From positions 558,001-622,000 of the forward strand of contig NZ_NIUY01000001.1 of the NCBI RefSeq assembly GCF_002205795.1: DNA of 64,000 nt, written 5' to 3'. This DNA comes from Chryseobacterium sp. VAUSW3 (GTDB taxonomy: Bacteria > Bacteroidota > Bacteroidia > Flavobacteriales > Weeksellaceae). A program made the position numbers and the translations under genes. The notes under the pieces were generated by a model, which did not search any database, was not told the origin of the DNA, and saw only the letters and a list, made by a program, of their open reading frames with translations. Below are positions 52,372-62,384 of the stretch, piece by piece (position 1 is the first letter of the stretch; every line of letters begins with the position of its first letter).

Positions 52372-53124
52372 TTATATATTTTCGTTGAGCTGTTCGCTTG
52401 TTTTTCCGAATCTTCTCTCTTTGTTCTGGTAATTGTAAATGCATTTAAAGAAATCTTCTTTCCCGAAATCCGGCCACAGAATATCCAGAAACTGCAGTTC
52501 GGCATAGGCAATCTGCCAAAGCAAAAAATTACTTATCCGTACCTCGCCACTAGTTCTGATTAATAAATCAACAGGGGGGAAATCTTTGGTATATAAATGA
52601 TCTTCAAATACTTTTTCGTTGATTTCTTCTTCTGTAAGTTCACCACTTTTTACCTTGCTGCTGATTTTTTTAACAGCACTTAAAATCTCATGCTGCGAAC
52701 CGTAACTTAAAGCCAGAATTAAATTTCCTTTTGTATTGTTTTTTGTAATATCAACCAAATGCTGCATGTGTTCGCGTACCTCTGCGGGCAGTTTTTCAGT
52801 ATCGCCAATAATATGCATCCGTAGTCCTTTACTGAAAATTTCTTCGGCTTCTAAAATAATTGTTTCAGAAATCAAACTCATCAGGGTATCGACCTCATCC
52901 TCCGGACGGTTCCAGTTTTCTGATGAAAAAGTATAAAGGGTAAGGTAAGGAATATGAATTTCGTTGCAGGCGTTTACTGCTTCCCGCACGGCTTTAATGG
53001 CATGTTTATGACCAAAAGTTCTCTTTTCTCCACGGGATTTTGCCCATCTCCCATTGCCATCCATAATAATGGCGACATGCTGGGGAAGCTGATCCTGATT
53101 TATTTTATCTTTAAACGACTGCAT
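52372..53124 (-). CDS. uppS: Undecaprenyl diphosphate synthase
   Basis: A 250-residue cis-prenyltransferase making the C55 carrier used for peptidoglycan and polysaccharide. IIMDGNGRWAKSRG near residue 18 holds the catalytic Asp; LYTFSSENWNRP near 66 and the C-terminal DLLIRTSGEVRISNFLLWQIAYAE (DNA 52498-52570) complete the family motifs. The ATG at 53124 is chosen; an upstream in-frame TTG at 53160 would run into DUF6089. Confidence 0.95.
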   Translation of the reverse strand: MQSFKDKINQDQLPQHVAIIMDGNGRWAKSRGEKRTFGHKHAIKAVREAVNACNEIHIPYLTLYTFSSENWNRPEDEVDTLMSLISETIILEAEEIFSKGLRMHIIGDTEKLPAEVREHMQHLVDITKNNTKGNLILALSYGSQHEILSAVKKISSKVKSGELTEEEINEKVFEDHLYTKDFPPVDLLIRTSGEVRISNFLLWQIAYAELQFLDILWPDFGKEDFFKCIYNYQNKERRFGKTSEQLNENI

Positions 53125-53128
53125 TATT

Positions 53129-54046
53129 TTACTCTCCACAATAACAAGGGGGTCTGCCAAACGAATAGGTAAGTCCTACAGATATGGTATTTACCCAGTC
53201 TTTTGAATTGATATTTCCAATTTCACGGTTCTTCAGAAATTCTGCCGCTCTTTCTTCGGCTATCTGAAGATAAGGACTTTCTTGCAACAGGGATTTTGTA
53301 GATCCTGGCGCCAGAATATCTTTATTATAGGTAACCCTGAGGTCTTTATCATCAACCACACTATAATCGATTGAATCTGAGAACGTTGGCCTGAACATGA
53401 ACTCTCCGAAAAGCGCCCAGTTATAATTAAACTTATATTTCAGTCCTACGCCGAACGGGATTGCCATGGTGAGGCTATTACCGGATTGATAGGTAGGATT
53501 AGTTTCGAAATCTGTACTGCTGGTAGGTGCTATTGCATTTCCGCCTGCATCACGTCTGAAATCATTTACAAGAGAAACCCTGGTAGAATTCGCTAACATC
53601 CCCCCGATTCCGCCGAAGATGTAAGGACTCGCAAGGCTTTTCTGCTCGTCGTTTACCGGGAAAAAATTATATTCAAAGATTAAATCAGCTTCCATAATGG
53701 AGTTGGTGCCCCACAGATTTCTGTTTCTTCGATACTGCTCTTTTGCCACGGCATCTATAAATTGAATATGGCTGTACCCAATGTTTAATCTTACCGTTTG
53801 GTAAGGGTTAAAATTCATGCGGTACAATATTCCGCCATAGAAAGGAATCCCATAATCACCAATATCGCTAAGTACAGGTTTCTGCAGTATATAATTGGTT
53901 TTACCAATATCTCCAACCAAGTTACTCATACCTAACTGCACCCCTATTTCGTGTCGTTGCCCTTTATAGAACCCCGACATTAATATAATCGCAAAAAAGG
54001 AATAAATCAGTTTGTTGTGCATGAATAGCCGGTCATCAATTTTCAT
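53129..54046 (-). CDS. DUF6089 outer-membrane-type protein
   Basis: A 305-residue exported protein with an N-terminal signal sequence and a beta-barrel-like body (GVQLGMSNLVGDIG, YLQIAEERAAEFLKNREIG, ending VGLTYSFGRPPCYCGE). It matches DUF6089, found just upstream of uppS-bamA in many flavobacteria, and may be a small outer-membrane barrel. Two starts are possible: ATG 54046, 11 nt after a TATATTTGC box, and ATG 54022. I keep 54046. Four nt separate it from uppS. Confidence 0.78.
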   Translation of the reverse strand: MKIDDRLFMHNKLIYSFFAIILMSGFYKGQRHEIGVQLGMSNLVGDIGKTNYILQKPVLSDIGDYGIPFYGGILYRMNFNPYQTVRLNIGYSHIQFIDAVAKEQYRRNRNLWGTNSIMEADLIFEYNFFPVNDEQKSLASPYIFGGIGGMLANSTRVSLVNDFRRDAGGNAIAPTSSTDFETNPTYQSGNSLTMAIPFGVGLKYKFNYNWALFGEFMFRPTFSDSIDYSVVDDKDLRVTYNKDILAPGSTKSLLQESPYLQIAEERAAEFLKNREIGNINSKDWVNTISVGLTYSFGRPPCYCGE

Positions 54047-54057
54047 AAATAATTTTG

Positions 54058-54065
54058 CAAATATA
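54058..54065 (-). promoter_or_regulatory. Promoter of the DUF6089-uppS-bamA-ompH operon (-7 box)
   Basis: TATATTTG followed by C on the minus strand, 11 nt before the ATG at 54046. No TTTG at the usual upstream spacing. Confidence 0.55.
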
Positions 54066-54202
54066 AAACAATTTTACATTAAGGAAATTCTTAATTTTTA
54101 GTTAAATAACCTCAAAAAAGCATAATTTATAGGAGTAAAACGACAATTAAAAGGTTTTATGATTTCTTTACCTTAATTCTCACTACTGCAGAGATTGAGG
54201 GG

Positions 54203-56692
54203 CTAACTTCTACCGAACAGTTTTCTCATTTGATTTCTTACTTTAATGAGCGTAGGTTCCTGATAGTTTTTGTCTTCATCGAAGTAACCATAACCATAAC
54301 CGTAGCCATATCCGTAACCATATCCATAACCCTGCTGGTGCTGGTAATCATTATAAACCAATCCTAAATTCTGCACTTCCTGATTCTGGTATTTCTCGGT
54401 GATCATCTTAAGCATATACTTTTCGGTATACTCGTGCCGCACAACATAAATGCTGGCGTCAGCGTATTTCATCAGTTCAAAAGGGTCTGCAACCAAGCCA
54501 ACTGGCGGCGAATCGATGACGATATAATCATAAATTTCTTTCAGATCCTGAATGAATTCTACATTCCGTTCACTCATCAGTAACTCCGACGGATTCGGCG
54601 GAATAGGTCCTGAAGTTGCCACATGAAGGTTGGGTATTTTTGTTTGGTTGATGATTTTATCCATTTCTACCTCACCGGTAAGATAGTTTGAGATGCCGTA
54701 TTTGTTATCGATTTTAAAATCACCGAAAATCTTTGGCTTTCTTAAATCCATCCCCAATAGAATGGTTTTCTTCCCGCTTAAACCTAAAACAGAGGCAATG
54801 TTGATTGAAATATAGGTTTTGCCCTCGCCACCTACCGAAGAAGTAAGCAAAATAACCTTTGATTTATTGTCTTCCTTGTGCAAAAACCTAAGGTTCGCCC
54901 TTATTCCCCGGAAAGCTTCAGATATTGATGAACGCGGCTGCTCCAGCACCGTAAGATTATTATCGTGGGTATTTTTACCGATAACTCCCAGAAGCGGAAT
55001 TCGGGTTGCCTGGAGCAATTCCTTAATGTTTCTTACTCTGTTATCCAGCGCTTCAGAAATGCCAATAATCAGTAAAGGCAACAGAAGCAGGCCTCCAATG
55101 ATGGAATATTTTGTTCTTTGCACGTCGGGAGCAATGGGACCCTGCCCAAGATTTTTTGCAGGATCGATTACGGTGATGTCCGATTTATTGGTAGCAACCC
55201 TAATCTGTGTTTCGTTCTGTTTAGCAAGCAAAGTGTTATAGGTGGCTTCGATCATGTTATAACCGCGCTCTGCATCAAGATATTTTCTTTCTTTTTCGGG
55301 ATAAGCTACTAAGTCCACACTTTCGTCCGCTATTTGGCGGTCGATTTTAGCAATCTCGTTAAGATAAGTATTGTAATAATTTCTAATCGAACCGGTTGAA
55401 TTTCCTCTTGCCTCATTAATCAATCTGTTGATTTCCCGCATAGGCTCAGAATTCGGTGTATAAATGAGCGCAAGTTCGCGTCTTTTCAAATATAAAGCCT
55501 TTAATTCTGAAACCGTTGCGCTAAAAACTCCATCTTCAATTCCGGCGGCATTCATGTTGATCATACGGTCCAGATTCTGCGATGCAAGCGTATTCCGAAT
55601 ATTATTTAAGGAATTAATTCGTGTGAGCAATTCGGCTTTTTTACTTTCTAGATCTTTAATCCGTTCAAGTGCTTTCTCATCGCGGTCTTTGATATCATAT
55701 AAACCTTCGCTTACCTTCATATGATTCAGCACCTGCGCACTGGAATCTAACTTTTTACGTATTTTCGAGAGATTATCAAAAAGGTAACTTTCGGTATTTT
55801 TATCTACCGTATTTCTGTCAATCAGTCTTTTTCTCTGAAGTTCATCCACCGACGTATTCAGGAAATTTACGGTTCCGTTCAGATTGTATCCGCTTTTGGA
55901 AATAATCATAATGGTATTGATCTCCTTATCGAAATCAACTCCAATGGTCGAAACCAAATCATTAACGGTCTGGTTGACTGTTGAAAGTGTAAGCAGAATA
56001 TTTTCAAGCTTAATAGGTGTTGGCTGCGGATTTTTAACAAGTTTGAATTTCAGATTGGGTGAAACATACCATTCATTTACAGCAATTATTTTGTTTGCCG
56101 GCCTTGGGTATGGTGATACGGTGTTGAAACTTTCCGTAACATACGAATAAAGCGAAGTGGATTCGCCTTCTTCGGGTAAAATTACCTCATATCGGTCGCC
56201 ACCTTTCGGTATCAGCGTTATGGTATAATTCACCTGCTGGTTATGGTTTTTATCAACTTCCAGAAAAACCGGCGAATCATATTTATCAAGATAAGTCTGC
56301 TTTATTAATCCTTTGGTGGAATAATTAATGAAAAGATCGAGTTGCTTTACCAGATATTCGTTGTGGGAACGGGAAAGAAGCATCTTTTTAAGATAAATCC
56401 CATCCTGGTTTCCGTTTTGTCCCCAAATAAAGTTAATCGACTGATTAGGAGTAAAATAACTGGCGGTATTATTTGAAATACTGAGTGACAGATTTGAAGC
56501 ATAAATGCGCTGTGCGTAATATTTGCTGTACACCCAAGAAATGGCGTAACCCAAGGCTGCCATCAGTGCAAACCAATACCAGTTTCTTATTAATCTTCGG
56601 ATAAAATGCTCTACATCGAAAAAGGCGAAAGAGCCAACTTTTTCGGTTTGTGAAGATGTAGATTTACCTGTGTTTTCTTTGCCGGGAATCAT
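54203..56692 (-). CDS. wzc: Polysaccharide biosynthesis tyrosine autokinase (Wzc-like)
   Basis: An 829-residue inner-membrane BY-kinase controlling polysaccharide polymerisation and export. N-terminal Wzz-type domain with TM near residues 37-55, a long periplasmic helical part, second TM near 540, then the kinase: Walker A VGGEGKTYIS near 617, Walker A' GMDLRKPK near 639, Walker B YIVIDSPPVG near 722. The tyrosine cluster takes the form of eight Gly-Tyr repeats near residue 795, followed by 25 more residues. It overlaps wza by 1 base. Confidence 0.93.
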   Translation of the reverse strand: MIPGKENTGKSTSSQTEKVGSFAFFDVEHFIRRLIRNWYWFALMAALGYAISWVYSKYYAQRIYASNLSLSISNNTASYFTPNQSINFIWGQNGNQDGIYLKKMLLSRSHNEYLVKQLDLFINYSTKGLIKQTYLDKYDSPVFLEVDKNHNQQVNYTITLIPKGGDRYEVILPEEGESTSLYSYVTESFNTVSPYPRPANKIIAVNEWYVSPNLKFKLVKNPQPTPIKLENILLTLSTVNQTVNDLVSTIGVDFDKEINTIMIISKSGYNLNGTVNFLNTSVDELQRKRLIDRNTVDKNTESYLFDNLSKIRKKLDSSAQVLNHMKVSEGLYDIKDRDEKALERIKDLESKKAELLTRINSLNNIRNTLASQNLDRMINMNAAGIEDGVFSATVSELKALYLKRRELALIYTPNSEPMREINRLINEARGNSTGSIRNYYNTYLNEIAKIDRQIADESVDLVAYPEKERKYLDAERGYNMIEATYNTLLAKQNETQIRVATNKSDITVIDPAKNLGQGPIAPDVQRTKYSIIGGLLLLPLLIIGISEALDNRVRNIKELLQATRIPLLGVIGKNTHDNNLTVLEQPRSSISEAFRGIRANLRFLHKEDNKSKVILLTSSVGGEGKTYISINIASVLGLSGKKTILLGMDLRKPKIFGDFKIDNKYGISNYLTGEVEMDKIINQTKIPNLHVATSGPIPPNPSELLMSERNVEFIQDLKEIYDYIVIDSPPVGLVADPFELMKYADASIYVVRHEYTEKYMLKMITEKYQNQEVQNLGLVYNDYQHQQGYGYGYGYGYGYGYGYFDEDKNYQEPTLIKVRNQMRKLFGRS
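54284..54331 (-). repeat. Eight Gly-Tyr codon pairs in the Wzc tyrosine tail
   Basis: Sixteen codons encode (Gly-Tyr)x8. Gly codons GGT, GGA and GGC and Tyr codons TAT and TAC are mixed, so the repeat is kept at protein level rather than being a fresh hexamer expansion. This is the expected autophosphorylation cluster. Confidence 0.9.
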
Positions 56693-57552
56693 TAGAGTCG
56701 TGTTAAGATTAAGTAAATCGACAATGCTGTAGTTAGCACCGAAACTCCGGTAGTTAGCGTCTGAATAGGATCTTTACCTAAACCGTTAAGATTTTTGGAT
56801 CGGGTGGTGAGGAAGATTTCGTCGCCGTTTTGTACCCAGTAATATGGAGAATTCATTACATCTTCTCGGGTAAGATCTATTCTTGCGATTTTGATTCCTT
56901 CGGGTAGCTTTCTGTGGATCTTAATATTGGTGCGGTCTACAGTTCTGTTGAGCCCACCATTGATTGAAAGTGCTTCGGTTATGGTTAAGGTATTTTTATG
57001 TACTTTTTTTTCACCGCTGATTTCGATAGTTTCTACATCGCCTAAAATATAGTAGGTGATCCCATCGGTATTTAGTCGGACTTCTGATTTGCCGTCAACA
57101 AAATTTTCGTTTACGCGGTTCTGTATTTCCTGGGTGATGTCTTCTATCGTTCGGCCTTCCGCTTTTACAAAACCAATTCCCATAATATTGATGTCTCCTT
57201 TAGAATCTACTTTTAAACCGTTAAAGTAAAAATTTGAGTTTCCGCCCTGGCCTATACCTGCTCCCATGCCAATGGGTGAAGATCCTGAAACTGCATTTGT
57301 AGCCGCTGGTGGAGGGGCATTTAATGTTGAATAAAACTGTGCAGCATCACCTTTTGGGGTGGTAACAATGTTAAGGTTCAGCATATCATTTTTGGTGACG
57401 CGGTAGACCGGAATATTATAGGGAACCAAACCTTCTTCGTTGATGACCAGGCTTTCGTTTGGCTGCATATAGCGCACATCTTTGGTCGAGATGCAGGATG
57501 AGAGCAAAAAGGTAAAAAGTAGAAAAAGACCGGCTTTATGGGGTTTCATCAT
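56692..57552 (-). CDS. wza: Polysaccharide export lipoprotein (Wza-like)
   Basis: A 286-residue Wza-type protein with lipobox ending at Cys20 (LLSSC), a Poly_export domain (NIPVYRVTKNDMLNLNIVT near residue 45, then a Gly-rich insertion with SGSSPIGMGAGIGQGG) and a SLBB-like part (ILGDVETIEISGEKKV, ITEALSINGGLN). The C-terminus has a hydrophobic helix (TTGVSVLTTALSIYLIL), which could span the outer membrane as in Wza. The ATG at 57552 is chosen over the TTG at 57558. Confidence 0.9.
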   Translation of the reverse strand: MMKPHKAGLFLLFTFLLSSCISTKDVRYMQPNESLVINEEGLVPYNIPVYRVTKNDMLNLNIVTTPKGDAAQFYSTLNAPPPAATNAVSGSSPIGMGAGIGQGGNSNFYFNGLKVDSKGDINIMGIGFVKAEGRTIEDITQEIQNRVNENFVDGKSEVRLNTDGITYYILGDVETIEISGEKKVHKNTLTITEALSINGGLNRTVDRTNIKIHRKLPEGIKIARIDLTREDVMNSPYYWVQNGDEIFLTTRSKNLNGLGKDPIQTLTTGVSVLTTALSIYLILTRL

Positions 57553-57585
57553 TTTCAAATGTAGTTTTTACAAAAATAACAATAT

Positions 57586-58701
57586 TTATACAGGTTTTCT
57601 TAATAATAAGATAAGTTTCGGAAGATATGCGCCTATAAAGCCTAAGATTACAATAATAAGCAGCAATACATTCACATTAATATGGCGGTAGAAATAGGCC
57701 ACGCTCACAATAAAAAGATAATACATCAGGATATAAGCGGTAGATCTTCTGTGAGTTAATCCCAATTTCAGCAACGAATGGTGTATATGGTTTTTATCTG
57801 CTACCAATGGCGATTTCCCATTGCATATTCTTATCATAAAAACATTTAAGGTATCAATAATTGGGAGAATAAGGATCGCCATAGCGATGGCCGGGGCCGA
57901 CTGAAGATAATATCTTGGAATTTCCGGAAGCTTTTTGTCAATAAAAATATCAATAAAACAAATGGCGGTAAATGCCAGGAGAAAACCCAAAATCATTGAG
58001 CCGGTATCTCCCATGAAAATCTTATTGTTTCTGTAATTTGAAAGATTGAAGTATAAAAACCCGATTACAGAACCGATAATAACCCCCGAAAGCACAACCA
58101 AAGGATAATTGTATTCGCCAAGCCGGTAATAACTGATACCGAACATTGCGCTGCAAAGAATTGAATAACCACCAGCCAGCCCATCTATTCCATCTATTAA
58201 ATTGAAGGCATTTATCAGGACAATAAAAGTGAAAATACTCATTGCGACGCTGAAAAAATAATTCAGTTCATAGATTCCGAAAAGTCCGAAAAAGCTTCTG
58301 ATCCGAACATCAGAACCTATCACCATTAGCGAGGTCACAACAATCTGCGCGAAGAGTTTTTTGTAAGCCCGCATCACCACAATATCGTCCATCACTCCGA
58401 TATAGAGCAAGATAACCAACGAAGCAAACAGGAATTTGTACAATTCGAACAACTCAAAAGCGAAAATCGATGCACACACCGCAAGCGAGTAAAACATTGA
58501 GATCCCGCCAAGATTTGGGATTTTTCTCAGATGCGAACTTCGTGCACCCGGCTCATCCATTAAATTTTTCCGTCTCGAAATCTTTACCACCGTGGGAATG
58601 GTATAAAAAGTAAGGAGAAATGAACAAAGCATTCCCAATCCTAATTTTACATAGAATTGCGGTATTCCGAACTGAGCGAGTAAATCTTTAATTATATCCA
58701 T
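57586..58701 (-). CDS. WecA/MraY family phosphosugar transferase
   Basis: A 371-residue polyprenyl-phosphate N-acetylhexosamine-1-phosphate transferase with about 10-11 helices. Motifs: DEPGARSSHLRKIPNLGGIS near residue 47, VMDDIVVMRAYKK near 105 (Mg-binding DD), NAFNLIDGIDGLAGG near 163, FMGDTGSMILGF near 228, and ADKNHIHHSLLKLG near 300. It attaches the first sugar phosphate to undecaprenyl phosphate. The donor (UDP-GlcNAc or other) is not determinable. It is the initiating transferase of this cluster. Confidence 0.9.
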   Translation of the reverse strand: MDIIKDLLAQFGIPQFYVKLGLGMLCSFLLTFYTIPTVVKISRRKNLMDEPGARSSHLRKIPNLGGISMFYSLAVCASIFAFELFELYKFLFASLVILLYIGVMDDIVVMRAYKKLFAQIVVTSLMVIGSDVRIRSFFGLFGIYELNYFFSVAMSIFTFIVLINAFNLIDGIDGLAGGYSILCSAMFGISYYRLGEYNYPLVVLSGVIIGSVIGFLYFNLSNYRNNKIFMGDTGSMILGFLLAFTAICFIDIFIDKKLPEIPRYYLQSAPAIAMAILILPIIDTLNVFMIRICNGKSPLVADKNHIHHSLLKLGLTHRRSTAYILMYYLFIVSVAYFYRHINVNVLLLIIVILGFIGAYLPKLILLLRKPV

Positions 58702-58707
58702 GCGTTA

Positions 58708-59838
58708 TTACCAAAGTGCGTTTTGATATCTTTCGGTTGTAAATCCGCCGCGATGCGCATTGCCGCTGCCAAAATAAAAAAACATCGCTACAAAATACAT
58801 CATAAATCCCAAATAAAGCATCTGCCTCTCTCTCCCTTTCACCGCGTACACTAAGTTACTCAGGCAAAACATCGTAACAAAAAACATATACGCACCCGGA
58901 AGCCGTACGGCAAAGATTTCATTAGACCTGAAGAAATAAAACAGCGCCATCCCAAACACTGCAAGATTCCGCATGTATTCGTACCACCAAACCTCCTCGC
59001 AACCTTTCTTATCGTACCTAATTAAAATTGCAATAAAAATAATCTTTACCAGGTCATTCAATCCTGTTTCTACCTCAGTGCCGTAATAGCGGTCGTCCAT
59101 ATAACCGGTGTAAGCTCCTGAAATATCCTGTGGCGCAATAGAGCCGAAGAAATCGCTTCCCAAACGATACAGTTCAAAGGGTGAAGACAGCAGCGCAATA
59201 ACCAAAACCCAGAAAATACGGGTACTGTTCATCGGGATTTTTACAATCCAGTACGCGGGCAAAAACACAATGGCCGTTTTATGAAAACCCAGAGCAATGT
59301 AAATACAAAGCAGAAACATAAATAAATTACGCTCCTTAATGAACTTAAAAGAAGCAACGCACACCGCAATTCCCAAGCCCTGGCGCATCTGCCCAGAATC
59401 CTCAAAGAACATAATCGGCATGAAATAAAAAAGCATTGCGATCGTAGGAAATGCCACATTTTTGTAAATAGCCGTAAATTTCAGCGAAACTGCAATTACC
59501 GCCATAATTAAAGTGACGATGTAAAACGGAAGACCAAAATCGAAAACAAGTTTGTTGATAAGTACAAAAATCCATTCGATTTCTTCGGAATTTGGCCGGA
59601 AAAGCGCTTTATCCAACACATCTCCATAGGTTGTGTAGATTGCAAAGCCAGAAAAAAGCATTTTGTACACCGGGTAATCGGCGCCTACATTGATCCGGAA
59701 ACCTATCGCAATAATGATAAGAATTGCAGTAACCAACACAAAAATGCTCTGTTTTTTCTCTAACCTGAATATTTCCCAGTAACTCGCAAAAGCAAGAAAA
59801 AGGAAAATCAGGATAAAAACAGGATGGAGTATGGGCAT
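58708..59838 (-). CDS. EpsG family membrane protein, probable polysaccharide polymerase
   Basis: A 376-residue protein with about 10 hydrophobic helices, belonging to the EpsG family of Wzy-like polymerases. Conserved features include GFRINVGADYPVYKMLF near residue 46 and FMPIMFFEDSGQMRQGLGIAV near 138, with the RQG motif. It most likely polymerises repeat units on the periplasmic face. It sits 6 nt upstream of the WecA-like gene and 14 nt after GT2. Confidence 0.82.
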   Translation of the reverse strand: MPILHPVFILIFLFLAFASYWEIFRLEKKQSIFVLVTAILIIIAIGFRINVGADYPVYKMLFSGFAIYTTYGDVLDKALFRPNSEEIEWIFVLINKLVFDFGLPFYIVTLIMAVIAVSLKFTAIYKNVAFPTIAMLFYFMPIMFFEDSGQMRQGLGIAVCVASFKFIKERNLFMFLLCIYIALGFHKTAIVFLPAYWIVKIPMNSTRIFWVLVIALLSSPFELYRLGSDFFGSIAPQDISGAYTGYMDDRYYGTEVETGLNDLVKIIFIAILIRYDKKGCEEVWWYEYMRNLAVFGMALFYFFRSNEIFAVRLPGAYMFFVTMFCLSNLVYAVKGRERQMLYLGFMMYFVAMFFYFGSGNAHRGGFTTERYQNALW

Positions 59839-59852
59839 AAAGGACTTGTGTT

Positions 59853-60842
59853 TTATACCAATTTCTGCAGCAGTTTCTCCTGCCCCATGAAATACAGCAA
59901 ATAATAAATTTTTTTCTTCAGAGGCAAATATAGCAGATAATTTCTTCCAAACCGCTGATACGAAAAGATTTCGAAGGTTGAAATGTTATTTTTTCGAATG
60001 AAAATCTTCAATTCCTGAGACATTTTCCGATAAGTTTCTCCATCTTTAACAAAAGCAAGATAAGCGAGATAAGTATAAATCCCTTCAAGAATTTTAAAGT
60101 TCTTTAGCTCCTTTTCATGCTGAGAATACCGCGAATTTGCAAAAGCTGCAGCCACATCGTCAACCGCCCGAAGAATGTCAAGCCCTTTTTCAGTATGGGT
60201 TTTGGTAATAGAATCTTCGCGCTCAAGATATTGATAATGATAATTCTGTGTTTGCGCGATCACCTTACAATGGAGTAAAAGTTGCGGAATGAGCTGAATA
60301 TCTTCGAAATGTATATTCTTCTTAAATCTTTTATCAGCAAATAATTCTTTCCGAAAGATTTTATTGCAGGCAAAATAAGATAGGTCTGCAAACACTGAAA
60401 AATGATTTTCCAGCACCATCATTTCGGGCATATTTGGAATTTGGGTAAGTTTCTGTTTTACAGTTCCGGCTTCATCTACTTTCTGCAGATTACAGATCAC
60501 CATTTCGGCGCTGTGTTTTTTTGCAAGATGATACATTTCATCGAACATCTTTGCCGAAACCTCATCATCACTGTCAACAAAACCGATAAACTCCCCTTGC
60601 GCACGATCTAGACCAAAATTTCGGGCATCGCTTAATCCGCCGTTTTCTTTAATGAAAGATTTAATTTTTGAAGGAAATTTTTCTTTAAACTCATCAATAA
60701 TCTGTTGTGAACCATCCTTACTTCCATCATTAATTACTAAAATTTCAATTTCCTGTAAAGTCTGATTAACCAAAGAATTCAAACATTTTCTAAGGTATCT
60801 TTCAACGTTATAAACAGGAACAATGACTGAAACTTTAATCAT
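59853..60842 (-). CDS. Glycosyltransferase family 2
   Basis: A 329-residue GT-A fold glycosyltransferase: SVIVPVYNVERYLRKCLNSL, VINDGSKDGS near residue 37, ENGGLSDARNFGLDRAQGEFIGFVDSDDEV near 66-95 with the DxD metal site. The C-terminal half is helical and similar to bacterial GT2 enzymes adding hexoses to lipid-linked glycans. Acceptor and sugar unknown. It lies between the GT-C-like gene and EpsG. Confidence 0.9.
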   Translation of the reverse strand: MIKVSVIVPVYNVERYLRKCLNSLVNQTLQEIEILVINDGSKDGSQQIIDEFKEKFPSKIKSFIKENGGLSDARNFGLDRAQGEFIGFVDSDDEVSAKMFDEMYHLAKKHSAEMVICNLQKVDEAGTVKQKLTQIPNMPEMMVLENHFSVFADLSYFACNKIFRKELFADKRFKKNIHFEDIQLIPQLLLHCKVIAQTQNYHYQYLEREDSITKTHTEKGLDILRAVDDVAAAFANSRYSQHEKELKNFKILEGIYTYLAYLAFVKDGETYRKMSQELKIFIRKNNISTFEIFSYQRFGRNYLLYLPLKKKIYYLLYFMGQEKLLQKLV

Positions 60843-60851
60843 ACAACTCTT

Positions 60852-62384
60852 CTATTTTCTCAGATGATACAGGTGATAATCCTGACCAATAGGCCTGATG
60901 CTGTAAATCCAGCGCAAAATTGCCGGGGCGTTCCGGTGAATTTCTGCAATTGGATAACTTTTTACAAACTGATAATGAGAGTCAAAATAAATATGGTCTG
61001 AAGCCGTCATTTTATAATAACTTTTTTCTTCGCCAGGTTTATAAATGATGGTCACAATAAAATCGGGACGAAACTCTTTAACTGAATTCATCCACCAGTG
61101 ATTTTCGTCCTTCTGTATCTGAGCGGTAATTTTTTTATTGACCAAACCTACCTCATCGTACGTATAGAGATCGGTATAAAACGGAATTTTTCCGGCAGGT
61201 TCCAGAAGAATTGATTGGTCGATACTTGGGTTTTCGGTTTGAATATCCCTTGCAATCTGCATTCTCTGGGTGTCTTCCATATAGCCAATGGCCCAGGACT
61301 GCAGGATCTGGAAGCCATAAAGACCAAGACAGCATATAAAAACCGCAGGTACTAAAAACTTTCGCCTCACCGGAACATATAAAAGCACATAATATAACAC
61401 GATGATAAACAGAAAAACCCTTGGCAACCAATAATACCAGTCGAAGTACGCGCGCATAAAAGCAAAAACCGTTATTTTCAGTAATGCAAACGCAAGCATC
61501 GCAAGCAAAATAACTTTAATGGAAAACTGGGTTTGGGTTTTATCCTTAATAATCTGTTTTACAGCGTAAGCAAGTGCAGCCAGAAAACCCATAAAGATTA
61601 AAAACGTAAACAGAGAATATTTTTTAATCAGTCCGCCGTAATACGCCCATTGGTAAAGCAAAAATTCTAAACTGTTATGTTGGGTTAAATTTTTATAGGC
61701 AATTTTTTTAGCACTAATGGTGTGATTAACAAACTCTCCGAAATAAATAACGTTGAAAGAAACCACACTCACAACACCAATAATACCACCTAAAATAAAA
61801 ACCAGGTTAAGCTTTTTTCTAATGATTACATCTGCTACGAAGAAAACCCCGAGAAAGATCACCGTATCAATTCTTGTCCAGAGCAGCAACACCGGAAAAA
61901 TAAGATATGCCCAGTTTTTTCCTTTCCGAATTCCAAAATAAATAAGTCCGCTGTAGAGAAAAAACAGGATTCCGTATTCCATACCCAGACACGAAGCCGT
62001 GAGTGCCGGCGGAACAATATTTAGAAGAATTACGAATAGCCCACGGTTTATAACATCCTTACGGAACAGCACTTTCCCAAGCCAAAAAGAACCGATCCCA
62101 AAAAGAATACAGTTGAAAATGAGTAGCGGATAGATAAAATAATCGCCGAAATTCAACTGAAAAAAAGCAGACACCAAAACATAAAGATGCGTGGTGGACG
62201 CCGAAAGCCTTTCTTCTCCGTTAAATCCTACAACTCCGTAATTTAGCAGGTTTTTTGCGACCCGCCAGGTAATAAACGAATCCTCCTGAATGTGCTTTGT
62301 AAAAAATACAGGTATTTTGATGAGCACCGTGAGCAGCACCAGCAAAAAAGGATTGGAGAAAATACGGGGTAAAGATTTACTCAT
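60852..62384 (-). CDS. Multispanning membrane protein, likely GT-C-type glycosyltransferase
   Basis: A 510-residue protein with about 10-12 helices, then a roughly 130-residue soluble C-terminal domain. After the first helix comes KHIQEDSFITWRVAKNLLNYG; an acidic pair followed by an aromatic/Arg segment after TM1 is the layout of GT-C enzymes (ArnT, PMT type), which use polyprenyl-phosphate sugars. I recognise no finer family. The ATG at 62384, overlapping the FkbM stop by 8 bases, is chosen over 62420. Confidence 0.6.
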   Translation of the reverse strand: MSKSLPRIFSNPFLLVLLTVLIKIPVFFTKHIQEDSFITWRVAKNLLNYGVVGFNGEERLSASTTHLYVLVSAFFQLNFGDYFIYPLLIFNCILFGIGSFWLGKVLFRKDVINRGLFVILLNIVPPALTASCLGMEYGILFFLYSGLIYFGIRKGKNWAYLIFPVLLLWTRIDTVIFLGVFFVADVIIRKKLNLVFILGGIIGVVSVVSFNVIYFGEFVNHTISAKKIAYKNLTQHNSLEFLLYQWAYYGGLIKKYSLFTFLIFMGFLAALAYAVKQIIKDKTQTQFSIKVILLAMLAFALLKITVFAFMRAYFDWYYWLPRVFLFIIVLYYVLLYVPVRRKFLVPAVFICCLGLYGFQILQSWAIGYMEDTQRMQIARDIQTENPSIDQSILLEPAGKIPFYTDLYTYDEVGLVNKKITAQIQKDENHWWMNSVKEFRPDFIVTIIYKPGEEKSYYKMTASDHIYFDSHYQFVKSYPIAEIHRNAPAILRWIYSIRPIGQDYHLYHLRK

